Origin: Calonectria ilicicola
Taxonomy: Eukaryota; Ascomycota; Sordariomycetes; Hypocreales; Nectriaceae
Direction of reading: 5' to 3'
Length of the DNA: 64,000 bases
Assembly (NCBI GenBank): GCA_020809705.1
Contig: CP085825.1
Coordinates: 2,976,001 to 3,040,000 of the forward strand
Shown: positions 25,343-37,386 of the stretch, in pieces
Layout of the letters: each line of letters starts with the position of its first letter
Numbering within the stretch: the first letter of the stretch is position 1
The notes under the pieces: generated by a model
Told to the model about the DNA's origin: nothing
The model's input: the letters and a program-made list of their open reading frames with translations, nothing else
The model's database searches: none
Translations under genes and position numbers: made by a program

Positions 25343-25761
25343 GCGAAGTATTTTGTGATAAATTAAGCAATGTCAGAGAATATATGAAGCCATGTACACC
25401 AAGATATTATTGTCTACCACACTGCTGTCCATTTCTTGTGCTTTGAGAAAGAAAAAAAAGAAAGAATGTTAACATGAATATAGTAAATGCATTTTGTACG
25501 TATTTTTCAATATTGAATCTATTGATTTTGGTACCAATGTTGAGAAGACATTTCATGAATCAAATTGCCCCAGAGATGTTCAGGGGCATGTGTATGTCTA
25601 TCAGCCATGCCCATCTGGGGCTGAGAGGACCCACTTTTAAGGCATCATGACAGTTTACACGCGCTGACAAGTCGAGGAGCTCCAAGTATCAAACACGCAT
25701 GATCTAGAGCCTCGGATTGAAGCACCAGGGACTGTGATTCTGCAAGGAAGCCCGTGTAAAG
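25343..25761. other. Intergenic, FN3 gene to VPS53
   Basis: 419 bp between co-directional genes. AT-rich 3' flank, then the VPS53 promoter; no further signal. Confidence 0.6.
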
Positions 25762-28390
25762 ATGAATGGAACATTGGCGGAGACTTCCGCCCTGGACGCA
25801 GGTGAGTCGTCCATCTTTCCACCCCTTGATCCTCTTGACGCGGCTCATGTGCCAACGCGGCTCCTTCTGTAGTCGACTACGACCCTATAGACCATCTCAA
25901 CCTTCTCTTCTCGCACCCATCTGCCGTCTCGTCCATTAGCCAAGTATCGAAAACCCTCCAGAGCCACCAAAATGCACTCTCCGACGACATATCTGTCCTC
26001 GAGACTGCTCAGGCCTACGGGCCCGACTCCAGCCTTGAGCGCATGCAATCGGCCCAGGCCGAACTCGCCCAGCTCTTCCGCAAGATTGAGACGGTGCGGT
26101 CGCGCGCCATAGAAACCGAGCAAAACATTACCTCGATGACGGCCGATATCAAGCGACTCGATGGCACCAAGAAGAACCTCACCCTGAGCATGACAGCCCT
26201 CAAGCGGTTGCAAATGTTGACCACGGCGTACGAGCAGCTCAGGGGGTTGGCCAAGACACGGCAGTACCGAGAATGTGCGGGTCTTCTACAGGCAGTTCTG
26301 CAGCTCATGAAGCACTTCAACAGCTACCGAAGCATTGAGCAGATTGCCACATTGAGCAGAGGCGTCTCAGAACTGCAACGGGAGCTTTTGGAGCAAGTAT
26401 GCGAGGACTTTGAGATGGCCTTTACCAAGGGGGAAGTTGGCCTTCGAAGAGGAATGCTCGTGGAGGCATGCCTTGTCATGGATGCCCTGGGCGACTCGGC
26501 CAAGTCCCGACTTATGACTTGGTACGTCAACACTGAGTTGCGCGAGTACCGTCAAGTGTTCCGAGGCAATGACGAGGCGGGCAGTCTTGATAATATTGGA
26601 AGGCGATATGCATGGTTCAAGAGGATGATGAAGGCACATGATGATGAGCATGCCATGATCTTCCCACCTCACTGGAGAGCTAATGAGACTTTGGCAACGG
26701 CATTTTGTGATGGGACCCGAGACGATTTCAAAGGCATCTTGGAGAGGCTTATGCGGCGAACTGATACAAACAAGATCGATGTCAACTTGCTGTTGAACTG
26801 CTTACAAGAGACGCTTGACTTCGAGCAGAGCCTCGAGAAGCGGTTTGCAACCTCTTCGCGAGCGAGTATCGATACTCTCAGCTCGGTTGAGGAGAAGACA
26901 CACAGTTTCCATGGGCTCATATCAGTTGCATTTGAGCCCTATCTCAGCTTGTGGGTCGAGTCTCAAGACAAACAGCTTGCTGCTATGATGCCCAAATATC
27001 GTAACCAACCGCTCATCCCGCCGGACGAGGAATTCTCGCCACAGGCGGTTATCCAATCGGCGATTGAGCTGTTCCATTTTTACAAGCTGACTCTTTCCCA
27101 GTGTGCCAAGCTGTCCACCGGTGTTCGGCTACTGGACTTGTCAAAGACACTGGCACGCTATCTCGATGAGTATGCTCAGCAAGTCCTGCTACATCGGCTA
27201 CAGAGCAGCGGACCGCAAGGTCCGGATGTTCAAGATGTGGTGCTAGTCTTAAACACTGCGGACTTTTGGCACATCAACACAACTCAACTTGAAGAGAGCA
27301 TCAAGAAGCGCATCGACAGCGAGCTTGCGCCAAAAGTAGATCTTTCATCACAATCCGACGCCTTTTTGGGAGTTGCCAGTGCTTCAGTGTTGGCCATGGT
27401 GAGAATGGTGGAAGTTGAGTGTGAAAGTGTATGGCGAGAAATGAGAAACACCAACTGGAGCACGATGGAGAGCGTTGTAGACCAGAGTTCATACGTTGCT
27501 GAGCTTATCAAACACGTTGATGGTAAGACCGCGGAGCTGCTAGGGCTGATTACGAAGCCACAATACGCAAGGGCGTTCTGCGACAATCTTGTGGACCACC
27601 TCGCAGCGGGCTACATTAATGGCATCGTCCAGTGCCGACCTATCTCTGAAGTCGGTGCGGAGCAGGTGAGTTCTCCCATAATCTACGGGCAAGGAAGAGA
27701 ATACGGCTAACAAAGGTCGCTGTGTAGATGCTTCTGGATAAGTATGTGCTCACCCAGGCATTTGAAAAACTACTGCTACATCATGCATCCTTTTCATCGC
27801 AGGATGCTCCACCAAGCTTCGTGAGGAGAGTTCACCAATGCATGAACCGACTAGACCCGCTACTCAAGACGTTGCAAGTACAACCTTCACCCCCAGAGGG
27901 CCTTGTGCAGGCTTACTTGATCCACATCGCGGACCGATCCGACACCAACTTTAGGAAGATGCTAGATCTAAAGGGTGTGCGCAAGATAGATCAAGGGCAC
28001 CTCATTGAATTATTTGGCATTCACCGAGACAGCACACCAAATGAGAGACTTGTCGCAAGCTCGCCGCTCTTGGGTCCGCTGATGACATCGTCTGGATTAA
28101 GTAGTGGTGTCGGCGGTAGTGGCGGCTCAATGATGAGCCCTACAGCGGCAGCACTATCTCCACTCATGGGATCATCAGGCCCACGGTTCGAGGCTGGATC
28201 CTTGGGTGAGAAGCTGCTGAGCGCAGCCCGAGACATTTCGCAAAGCAGTGGTGCGGGCGCGACGCCAAGCGGTTTGGAAAAGGCGACGATCAATGAAAAC
28301 CTGCGCAACTTTGGCAAGTTCTTCAAGCGCGATATTGGGTCACTGGGAGCTAGATTTGGGATGAGAGACGGGAGTGAAGATGGACGGTAA
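25762..28390 (+). CDS. VPS53: GARP complex subunit VPS53
   Basis: Subunit of the Golgi-associated retrograde protein tether (Vps51-54), which captures endosome-derived vesicles at the trans-Golgi. Exons are 25762-25801, 25873-27665 and 27728-28390; 831 aa. The tiny first exon (MNGTLAETSALDA) is supported by a GTGAGT donor, and the join gives VDYDPIDHLNLLFSHPS, the conserved Vps53 N-terminus. A CATCHR-type helical region follows (SLERMQSAQAELAQLFRKIE, LKRLQMLTTAYEQLRGLAK, RQYRECAGLLQAVLQLMKHF). The third exon carries the C-terminal domain (MLLDKYVLTQAFEKLLLHH). The tail is Gly/Ser-rich, then a short conserved-looking end (NLRNFGKFFKRDIGSLGARF). Length and order match fungal Vps53. Confidence 0.95.
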
Positions 28391-29608
28391 AAGCAAATGG
28401 TGATTTGATGGACACAGAGCCCATAGCTTCAACAAAAAACAGAACAGCCTTGTTTCCAAGGGGGGACAATCAAGGCAGCACACAAACATATTCAATTAAA
28501 AAACAGGCCTAGTTAATAAGCGTCGAGTTTAACAACGGCATCGTCTATTCGCATGGCTTGTAGTTTGATAATCGGAACCTTGTTGGACTGAACGCTGGGG
28601 CTAAACTGGGAGCTCAAGGCGTGGGATGCGTGATTACTCATGACGATTTCCTAAAGCAGACGGCAAGGCCGGGGGTGTTGGCTTTAGACAACGACCCATG
28701 CCCAGGCGCCTTTTCGCGTTGCCATGATGGTTGTCGATTGCATCTTGCCTTCATGATTCCAAATTTCACCTCTTACTAAACTCCACAGCACCCGCACAAG
28801 CCAGCACAAGCCAGCACCAGGGACCCGAGTCTGCTACGGGAAGCCCGCACCCGCAGCTTAGAAATCGGCGTCGGCCACCAATCACGACCACTGCGCATTC
28901 TCGGCCCACTCGCGTGCTCTCCATCGTCGTCATAGCATCAGCAGAGAAGTACATAGAGGCGCCAGAGAGATTCCAAACGGACGGCCGAAGTCGCTCACAC
29001 CGTCCATCAAGTCCCCCAACAGCCCCTGCTTGGCGTATCCGTGCCGTAATCAATCACTGCCCGTTGCATTGTGCGCTTGTGCAGGCACCCTGTCGAGCTT
29101 TTTTTTTTTTTTTTCTTTTTTCCCCTTCTTGGCGGCTGTCCTGCTCTGATTCGTCTTGCACGCTCTCTCAGCCTCCGTCGCAGCCTCCGTCGTAGAAGAT
29201 TCCACATCACACACCACACGCCCCCCTACACACTCCGATAATACCCCGCCGCCCACCGTTGCGACAAAGCGGAGCGTCCAGATCCATCTGCGTCCATCCA
29301 ATTCCGTCCCTCGGTTCCTAGGTGCTAGGTCCTGTCAAGCCAGACCAAGCCAAACACGCCCAAGGTTTTTTTTTCTGCTCCCAGTACATGCGTAGACGTG
29401 CTTGACCTCGCGCGACATACGCACATATATCATACCCACCCCCCCTTTCTCTTTCCCAATCCTTCCCCTCGAAAAAGTCGCCAAACTGTTTTCCTCAACC
29501 TTCAGACGAACCCTCCGCTCCAGCGCTGGGCTTTCTATTGCGCTTACCGCCACCGCTTTCCAGAAAACCTCCCGTCCGTCTGCCGCTGCCGAAATTGGCG
29601 TAAGAAAG
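28391..29608. other. Intergenic; promoter and probable long leader of TRR1
   Basis: 1.2 kb without a convincing gene. A 15-base T run lies near 29101. A TTACTAA heptamer at 28773 resembles a Yap1 site. A 42-codon minus-strand ORF (28513-28641) exists but has no supporting signal. Confidence 0.55.
28773..28779 (+). promoter_or_regulatory. Yap1-response-element-like heptamer (TTACTAA)
   Basis: An exact match to the yeast Yap1 core TTACTAA, 836 bp upstream of the thioredoxin reductase ATG. TRR1 is a Yap1 target in yeast. A heptamer can occur by chance, so this is a suggestion only. Confidence 0.25.
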
Positions 29609-30906
29609 ATGCACTCCAAAGTCGTTAGTATGTGCTGCCCCTCCCTTGTCGAACTGTCTGGTGCCCCTCCTTTTGCAACCCCTCCACCACCACCACAGCG
29701 AGGCGAGAACTGCGATGAATGCAAAGAAGATCAACTGACGCGTAAACCCAGTCATTGGCTCTGGGCCTGCTGCCCACACTGCTGCTATCTACTTGGCCCG
29801 AGCTGAGTTGAAGCGTACGTACACGTCCATCATACTGTCAACTACAGATCGCATACTGACCCCAGGCCATAGCTGTCCTCTATGAGGGTTTCATGGCCAA
29901 CGGCACCGCCGCTGGCGGTCAATTGACCACCACTACCGATGTCGAAAACTTCCCTGGTTTCCCTAAGGGCATCATGGGCGGTGAGCTCATGGTAAGTTCA
30001 CCCCGCGTCTGCTTGTGTCATGACTCGGCATGGTCTCATATCTTCGACAGGAAAACATGAAGGAGCAGTCGGTGCGCTTCGGCACTGAGGTCATCAGCGA
30101 GACCGTCGCCACCCTCGATTTGTCCTCCCGTCCCTTCAAGTACTCCCTCGAGTGGAGTCCCGAAGAAACACACACCGCCGATGCCGTTATCCTCGCTACC
30201 GGTGCCACCGCCCGTCGAATGAACCTCCCCGGTGAGGAAAAGTACTGGCAACAGGGTGTTTCCGCCTGCGCCGTGTGCGACGGTGCCGTCCCCATCTTCC
30301 GCAACAAGCCCCTCTTCGTCATCGGTGGTGGTGATTCCGCCGCCGAGGAGGCTACTTTCCTCACAAAGTACGCCAGCCACGTCACCGTCCTCGTCCGCCG
30401 CGATGTCCTCCGTGCCTCCAAGGCCATGGCCACCCGCCTCCTCGCTCACCCCAAAGTTACCGTCCTCTTCAACACCCAGGCCACCGAGATCAAGGGCGGC
30501 GAGGGCCAGGGTGCCTTGATGAGCCACCTTGTTATCAAGAACAACAAGACTGGTGAGGAGAAGACTGTTGAAGCCAACGGTCTCTTCTACGCCATCGGCC
30601 ACGACCCCGCCACCCAGCTCGTCAAGGGCCAGATCACTACCGACGAGGATGGCTACATCAAGACTATTCCTGGCACCACCAGCACAAACGTCGAAGGTGT
30701 CTTCGCCGCTGGTGACGTTCAGGACAAGAAGTACCGACAGGCCATTACCAGTGCTGGTAAGTCAACATCATTCAACCCCACAGCCCCCGCATACCCAACA
30801 CAATATTTGAAAGAGAAACTGTAAGCTAACGCGTGAATCCCTCCTAGGCACTGGATGTATGGCTGCTCTCGAGGCTGAGAAGTACATTTCCGAGCACTTT
30901 GAATGA
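29609..30906 (+). CDS. TRR1: Thioredoxin reductase (NADPH)
   Basis: Low-molecular-weight FAD enzyme that reduces thioredoxin with NADPH. Five exons: 29609-29627, 29752-29814, 29873-29991, 30051-30756 and 30848-30906; 321 aa. The first exon is only 19 nt; the splice joins give [20 protein letters not shown], the FAD-binding GxGxxA motif. Other signatures are [17 protein letters not shown], the redox-active CAVC at residues 140-143, the NADPH site [21 protein letters not shown] and the C-terminal FAD motif [16 protein letters not shown]. There is no targeting extension, so it is probably cytosolic. Codon use in exon 4 is strongly biased (C-ending), as expected of a highly expressed gene, and this creates a long artefactual antisense frame. 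It is not a gliotoxin-type oxidase: no secondary-metabolite genes are nearby. Confidence 0.96.
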
Positions 30907-31169
30907 GATATGCAAGCGGACAGAAGTGTCCCTCCCCTAAAATCTACGATAGACGCATTTAGACATGATATAGAAGCCGACGACACTAAAGTAAACAAGA
31001 ATAGCTCCAAATCAAAACTGTAAAATTTTTCTATGGAAAATGAAATTATCGCTCAGTCTTTAAATTGTTTTACTCTTTTGAAATCATAATCATCGCTACA
31101 TTTTTAATTTTGTTCCGCCTCTTAATCGTTTGTAAAACTCTAAGCAGTCGTCAGGGGTTGAGGCTAAAT

Positions 31170-32658
31170 TTACTGCTTCTCCAGAGCTTCAGCGCCAGCA
31201 AGCGTCTTGCCCTTGTAGCTCTCCAGACCCTCACCGCCCTGTTAAAAGTTAGCATGGGTTCTTTTGTCGGTGTATAAAGAGTAGATAACTTACGTAGCTG
31301 ACCAGAGGGGAGACCTCGATACCCTCGGCACCATCGACAGTGGCACCAGCAGCCTCCACCCAGCGCTTACCCTGGTCCATGATATCACGCTTGCTGGTGT
31401 CGGCGTTGTCATCGGGAGCAGTGCGGGCGTTCTTGAGGGGAGAGAATTCATCTTCACGCTTAACTTCGAAGCAGGCAAACTTCTGAAGAGAAAGGAAGGG
31501 GAAGACGTCAAAGACGAACTGCTCAAGCTTGATTCCATTGGGAGTCTCGGGCTTAACGGTCTCGCCAGTCTTGAGATCCGCAGAGGGGATCTTCTTCTTG
31601 GCAATGTGGTGGGGCAGCTTGTTGGCCCACTGGGGAATGGAGTCAAGGAAGCGGAAGGAGTAGTAGTGGTTCACAATGTTAGCGGCACGGAAGCGAAGAA
31701 CGCCAGGCTGCTTAGGATCAATCTCCTCAGCAGTGGCAGAGCTAATCTCAGAATACTCGACAACGTCGGGCTTGCCGTTCTTGGAGAGGATCAGACCAAC
31801 GGACTCGGTAGCATTGCGCTTGCGGACAACCTTGGTAGCAATGTCGACGTCAAGGGAAGCAGAGAAGCCAATGAAGATGGGGTCAGCGACCTTAACGAGG
31901 CAGTTGTCAACGCAGTATGCGTGGATGTGCTGGATGCCACGCTTGCGCATATCCTCGAGGACACCAGAGTTGACAAGAGCCTGGTAGATACCACCGTTGC
32001 CGTCGGGGGCGACAGCAACCTTGCCCTTGCTCTCAAGAAGGATCTTGCCCTCGTTGGAAATGCAAGGCAGAACACCCTGCTCGAAAATCTGGACGTTCTC
32101 CTTGGCAAGGCCGAAGTAGTTGTTGGCCTCGAAGAACTTCTCAGTGGGACCGCGGGTAGGACCGCTGGTCATGACATACCAGGGGACAACGGCATTGGAG
32201 GAAAGCTCCTGGATCTTGCGAATTCGCTCGGCCTGGATCTGGAAGAGAGACTTCTTGGAGGGAAGGCCAATGTCGAAGCAACCCTTGGGATCAGAGCTGC
32301 CGAGTCGAGTACCCTGGCCACCAGCCATCAGGACAACACCGACCTGTCCCTTGGAGATGAGATCGATACCAGCGTCATACCACTTCTTGATATCCTCAGC
32401 CTTGGAGTCGAGAATGCTGGCTGTAGCGGAGTCGGGGAGGGGCTCGAGGACATCGGGGGCATCAGAAGCCTTGGGAGGGTTCAGAGCGAGGTTTGTGATC
32501 TCATTAATACGGGCGGGGTCGAAGCCAGAGAGCTGCTTGAAGAGAGCGGCCTGCTCAGCGGCAGACAGGGAGTCGTAGAAGGTGAAGACATGCTCCTGGC
32601 CAGCCTGGGTGTACTTCTCCTTGAGCTGGGCAAGGGCTTCAGCGGTGGGTGCAGCCAT
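31170..32658 (-). CDS. UAP1: UDP-N-acetylglucosamine pyrophosphorylase
   Basis: Makes UDP-GlcNAc from UTP and GlcNAc-1-phosphate, the donor for chitin, N-glycans and GPI anchors. Exons are 32658-31294 and 31238-31170; 477 aa, the same length as yeast Qri1. The N-terminal helical region precedes the uridyltransferase motif [17 protein letters not shown] (residues 110-126). [34 protein letters not shown] and [15 protein letters not shown] match the substrate pocket of the family. The last exon encodes only 22 residues ([20 protein letters not shown]). The ATG at 32658 precedes the conserved MAAPTAEAL start. It converges with TRR1 with a 263-bp gap. Confidence 0.95.
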
Positions 32659-34137
32659 GATGGGTGAATTGATCAAGTTGATGAGATGAGATTGCGGTGT
32701 GAAGTTTGGCGGGGTTGCGTGCGAGCAAGGGAGCTTTGCCAATGTAGCAATGTAACAAGGGAGGAGGGGAGGGGAGGATACTTCCAGAGCAGGAGCACTG
32801 GGAAGGTTTTTAAAAGGGGAATGGGAAAGATGGAGAGAGGGAATGAGAGGAGGGGTAAGGCAGCTTTTCTATGGCGGAAAGGGGGTCAATAAATACGAAA
32901 AGACCCAGCGTAGAGACACGTTCCCGTCATCAAGGAGGCGGGAGGACACAGGTGGGAAGGCATGAAGCCGAGCTGCACCTGCACCTACTACCTACCTGCA
33001 CCTACCCTGACCAGTTCCTCGCTCGTTCTGGATGTACCTGGAGCTCTACGACCCCGCCACCGCTCCTGCCCCTCAGCTGCCCCGCCAACTACGACACTAA
33101 GGGAGCGCCAGCTCCAGCACCGTCATCGCTAATGACTTACAATATCCATGTTACCGCCGCCTGAGAGCTCTGCCGCCATATTGTTGGGACATTTTCTTCA
33201 ATGGGGGATGCTGGCCGGGGTGTCTCCTTTGGAGCCCGCCAACTGAACAGGAGAAAATACCTGGCCAGCTCCATGTGCCAGCCTCGCCCTGTCGTACCAC
33301 GACCAGCCGCTGCTGATACGCCAGTACCCCCAACAAGGTGCCGCCGAATGTGAGCCTACTGAAGTATCTTAGCGCCCCATGCCGCAACTTTGCAGAATCT
33401 TATTCGTCTGCTGCATCTGAATGCCGGCCTCGACTTCATGTTGTACAGCTCTTCCTTGCCTGATGTCAGCCCAAGAATTGAGTATGCCTGAGTAATCAAT
33501 TTGAGGATATTAATGAGCTGCAGAGGCGCCTAGCCGAGACAACCATGCATCTGACCTCGTATCTTCGTAAACACAAAGACAAGACAAAACAAACAGATGC
33601 CACGAGTAATAAATCATACTCGTGTCTCTGATTTTTCTCTCTGCCGGCGCTTCACGCTGCCTGTCGTTCAGGGGTCCCGCCCCACTACCATGGCAAGCAA
33701 TCAACTGAACCATGCCTGGGCTGGTGGCTGGTGAGCAAGGTGCCCGAAAGAGGGTGTGTGGGTTCTTGGTCAATTTTTAGTGTGGCTGTGTGAGGGGCTG
33801 ACACTACCAAATGGCCGGGGCGACCGGACCCGAGATTTCTGTCAAAGACACTGAAAATAGCACTATCTTTGTCCACTGGCAGCCTGTCCTTGACATCCAT
33901 CCCCTTCTGTCTTCTTCCAGCATATTCCAACATTTCCCAGCGAATCTTCGCAGAACTCATAGAACCTGGACTAGGCAGAACATCCAGCTATGACATCTTA
34001 GAAGTTAGAGTGAAGGGAATAAAGAGACCAGTTTGCCGCTTGGGTCAGCCGGGTAGTGCAAGATTACTGTTGTTTATCAGTGCTCTTGCTCACAACCCCT
34101 GACTCCCAAGTCTCATCAACCAGGCTCGGATAACTTC
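32659..34137. other. Intergenic, UAP1 promoter to DNA glycosylase promoter
   Basis: 1.5 kb shared by two divergent genes. A run of CACCTGCACCTACTACCTAC-type units lies around 32977-33010. No ORF or RNA gene can be supported. Confidence 0.55.
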
Positions 34138-35076
34138 ATGGTTTCAGAGCATGAGAATTGGGACACGGAAATAGATAAGCACACTTCTGAAGTCGATGAG
34201 GATCAATTCGAATCATCACCCCAGCCAGCGACATTCAAGGGACGACTGCAATTAAGCGATTTCATGTATAAGGAGCCCGAGTCCACATCAGCCAAGCCCA
34301 TGCCGCCACGAAGATCCCCCCGTCTTGGTCTCACCACACCGTCCGCATCCACGTCTTCATCCACTAAGAGAACGAGGGCTAATAGAAGCGATAACGATGG
34401 CGGTGACAGGAAGACCAAAAAGAAGCGAGCCCGAACTGCTTCTGGCTATGCCCCACCCTCAACATATGCTCATCTCCCTCTTCTCCCGGACGCCATCGCA
34501 GAGAAACTCCTCGTTTTCTTTATTGGGTTAAACCCAGGAATTCAAACAGCCCGAAGCGGGCATGCCTATGCCCACCCATCAAATCTGTTCTGGAAGTTAT
34601 TGTTTTCCAGCGGCATCACTCCGCGGCTATGCAGTCCAACCGAAGATCGCCAGATGCCAGAGCTTTACTCTTTGGGCCTTACAAACATCGTGGCGCGTCC
34701 GAGCCGCAACGGCTCTGAGTTGAGTAAAAAGGAGATGGATGAGGGCGTTGAGATTCTTGAGGACAAGGCAAGGAAGTGGCGCCCAGAATCCATATGTGTC
34801 GTTGGTAAAAGTATTTGGGAAAGCATATGGCGAGTTCGCCACGGCCGTCCTGTTGGAAAGTCATTTAAATATGGCTGGCAGGATGAAACAGAAAACATGG
34901 GCGTTATTGATGGGGAATGGGGTGGAGCAAGAGTCTTTGTGGCCAGCAGCACGAGCGGGTTGGCAGCAACCCTCTCACCAGCTGAGAAGCAGAGTATATG
35001 GAACGAACTCGGAGCATGGGTGAAAATGCGACGAGCAGAACGCGAGATTGAGGCTAAGAAGTCGACAAAAGGCTGA
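34138..35076 (+). CDS. thp1: G/T(U)-mismatch DNA glycosylase, Thp1/TDG/MUG family
   Basis: Uracil-DNA-glycosylase-superfamily enzyme of the TDG/MUG branch, which removes U or T mispaired with G. The intronless CDS encodes 312 aa. A disordered basic N-terminus (RRSPRLG, a nuclear-type KTKKKRAR near 100) precedes the catalytic domain. Motif 1 is FFIGLNPGIQTARSGHAYAH, with the catalytic-type Asn in G-L-N-P-G; SNLFWKLLFSSGI and YSLGLTNIVARPSR follow. Motif 2 is VASSTSGLAA. The tail is charged and short. In a fungus such an enzyme would act in base-excision repair of deaminated cytosine; the substrate range is inferred. It converges with ARP4. Confidence 0.9.
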   Translation: MVSEHENWDTEIDKHTSEVDEDQFESSPQPATFKGRLQLSDFMYKEPESTSAKPMPPRRSPRLGLTTPSASTSSSTKRTRANRSDNDGGDRKTKKKRARTASGYAPPSTYAHLPLLPDAIAEKLLVFFIGLNPGIQTARSGHAYAHPSNLFWKLLFSSGITPRLCSPTEDRQMPELYSLGLTNIVARPSRNGSELSKKEMDEGVEILEDKARKWRPESICVVGKSIWESIWRVRHGRPVGKSFKYGWQDETENMGVIDGEWGGARVFVASSTSGLAATLSPAEKQSIWNELGAWVKMRRAEREIEAKKSTKG

Positions 35077-35359
35077 GCCTGAGGCTTGGGTGAGGAGGAA
35101 CAACTTGAATAATAAATAATTAATGGCGTTTGGATACATTCAATACATAGTTCTTTTTTTTCGAGTGGGAAGGAGATCACTGTCTATGGAACACACACAG
35201 CAAGACGGATTTTGAGATTTGCTGACATGGATTCATCCTATCAAGTCTAAACCGAACTCTTTTTGGAGCTAGGCTTTTCCATATTCAGTTGAAAAAGCGC
35301 ATCCCCTACCCAACTCCGTACGCCCAAAGTCCACCACGCGAACGATCCTCCATAGACAT

Positions 35360-36835
35360 TTACTTGCAACGCTTCTCGACCACATTGGGTCCGTTCTCCT
35401 CGTACTCCTTTCGTGAAATCCACATTTGGTGGAAGGTACCTAGACTGGCGAGGATGCTGCCGCCGATCCAAGCGCCGAAACGACGCTCGCTCGTCAGGCC
35501 TGCCGCGTGGATCTTGATCTTCAAGCCAGGGTACATGGCAGTCAGCTCGTTGTTGAGACGGTCATTGAAGCCGTTAATCAGGCTGGTGCTTCCAGTAACA
35601 ACCACGTTGGCAAGCAAGTTTCCGCGCAGATCTACATCAACTGCGTTGAGTGCGGAACGGATCAACTCGGGGATGGTCTGACCCTTTGTGAGGCGGTCCG
35701 CTTCAGGCAGACTGTATCCAGCAGTCTCATCCCACATACCCTCAGTGACACGGAAACGCTGCTCACGCCACATCTGGTTGTAGCCATCCGGCATCTCAAA
35801 TACCCGGCCAGGTTGTGTCTTGACATACTCCTCGTTTCCGGGAACGCTGTATCGGCCAGGTCCTCGCCACACCTCCACCACAGACTCCTTGAACTCGGTC
35901 AAAACGCGCTCTTCCTCGTACGCACGGAAAGAGTCGCTGATCTGGAAGGGGAAGTGGCGCAGGCGGACCTGAGGGGATGACAGGGCATCGACAGGTGTCT
36001 TGTTCTCAATCATAAAGGTGGGTGTCAGGTCGATCTTGGGCTCTGAGGTCTCCCAAAGGCTTCGAATCTGAGACGAGAGCCACAAGCCACCAACGGGGGA
36101 CTTCTGAATGGAGCGCTTGAGCACCATGCCGTCGTGGATAGCAGTCACTGATGTGTTTGCGCCACCAACGTCAATAACAAGGGAAGTAGCCTTGCCAGCA
36201 GCGAAAGCAGCCAACACAGGTGTCCTGCTGATCCAGAAAGCCGGGCATCCCCAGTTCTCCATGATGATCTCGATAGCCTTTTCTCGCGATTTAGGTGTGT
36301 TCCATGGGGCCTCTGTCATCAAGAGGGGGCTTTCTTGAAGGGGCTTCTCCATCGATTCGGCAGCATCGTCCATCGCGACGTCGCCCTGACCATCCTGGCC
36401 TTCATCCTTGGGGTCGTCGTTCAAGCCGTTCTTGGAGGGCGGTGTCGGGCGGTCAGGCTGCAAGCGCTTCACTAGCATGTTCTCCCAGATCTTGGACGCG
36501 ACATCCCAGTCCTCAACCACGCTCTCTCGGTTCATGTAGTTTCGCACCTCGAAGTCGGCGCGTGGGATCAAGCACTCGTCGCCAAAGAGGTCGGTCGCAG
36601 GCTCCTTGGTGACATGGCCGTAGAATGAAGGAAGAATGGACTTGGGGACATCTTCGCCAGCGAAGCCAGCTCTGGTATTGCAGTAGCCGGGGTCGAGAAC
36701 GAGCGCAGAGACCTCATCTACACGATGGCAACGTTAGCGTGCATGCTCATAGGGACTGACGCGCAGGGGAACTATCGCACCTCCTCCGTAGATGTCGGTG
36801 GGCTGCGCCGTCGTAGGAAGAGGCTGTTGTGCCAT
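35360..36835 (-). CDS. ARP4: Actin-related protein 4
   Basis: Nuclear actin-related subunit of NuA4, INO80 and SWR1 chromatin complexes (BAF53 orthologue). Exons are 36835-36781 and 36717-35360; 470 aa. The splice join gives MAQQPLPTTAQPTDIYGG followed by DEVSALVLDPGYCNTRAGFA, the actin phosphate-1 loop. Other actin-fold marks are LVIDVGGANTSVTAIHDGMV (phosphate 2) and VVVTGSTSLINGFNDRL (adenosine loop). The C-terminus is GAWIGGSILASLGTFHQMWI, ending EENGPNVVEKRCK. An acidic, low-complexity insertion (around GDVAMDDAAESMEK) in subdomain 2 is the kind of insert that separates Arp4 from actin. It shares a 551-bp divergent promoter with MSK1. Confidence 0.94.
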
Positions 36836-37386
36836 GATTGTTGTTCACAAAGAGTCGCAATGTGATGGGGGTGGAGCCAATTGAGGGATCCAGCACGGAA
36901 AGTTGCTGGTTTTGGTGGAGTTGCGCCAGGTGTTGTCGCGTTGGAACAAATTTCAGCCTTGGCCTTGGTGGTTGGTGAGCTCCAAGAGCTGGACGCCTCA
37001 CGCTTACAAGCCTTGTCGTGCGGCAGGTGGGGATTGTGGCTCGTGTTGCTCGAGGGGCTGGCGCATGGTGTCCGGAAAAACTACGGCCATGGGCCACTCC
37101 CATAAAATTCTCGTCGTAAGCTCTCAAATTTTACTTCTTTTTTTCTTTCTACTCATGGAGCGCAAGTTCCATGATGCAATTATGATTGTAAGTTCTCACT
37201 ATACTTTCCTTTATTCCTCAGTTTCTCTATGATGAATTCGCATACTCGCTTCAGAACCGCTGCGATTGACACAGCTTGCTGTGGTTGATTACAACTGCCA
37301 ATGTCTGATCCAAACTGGAACCATACACTGTTTTGCTTCACATCGTCGCCTTTGACCACGAAGCTAACCAATTGATAGTAGTGATC
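36836..37386. other. Bidirectional promoter, ARP4 / MSK1
   Basis: 551 bp between divergent starts; no further element is recognised. Confidence 0.6.

Noticed and set aside
28513..28641. 42-codon minus-strand ORF (starts MSNHASHALSS)
   Set aside because: Complete with ATG and TAA, but this short a frame is expected by chance and there is no splice or homology support.
29609..30906. Thioredoxin reductase as a gliotoxin-type (GliT) oxidase of a secondary-metabolite cluster
   Set aside because: The sequence reads as a standard housekeeping TRR1, and neighbours are UAP1 and VPS53, not biosynthetic genes.
31606..32667. 353-codon plus-strand frame opposite UAP1
   Set aside because: Antisense shadow of a highly biased gene; no domain, and it ends with the UAP1 coding boundary.
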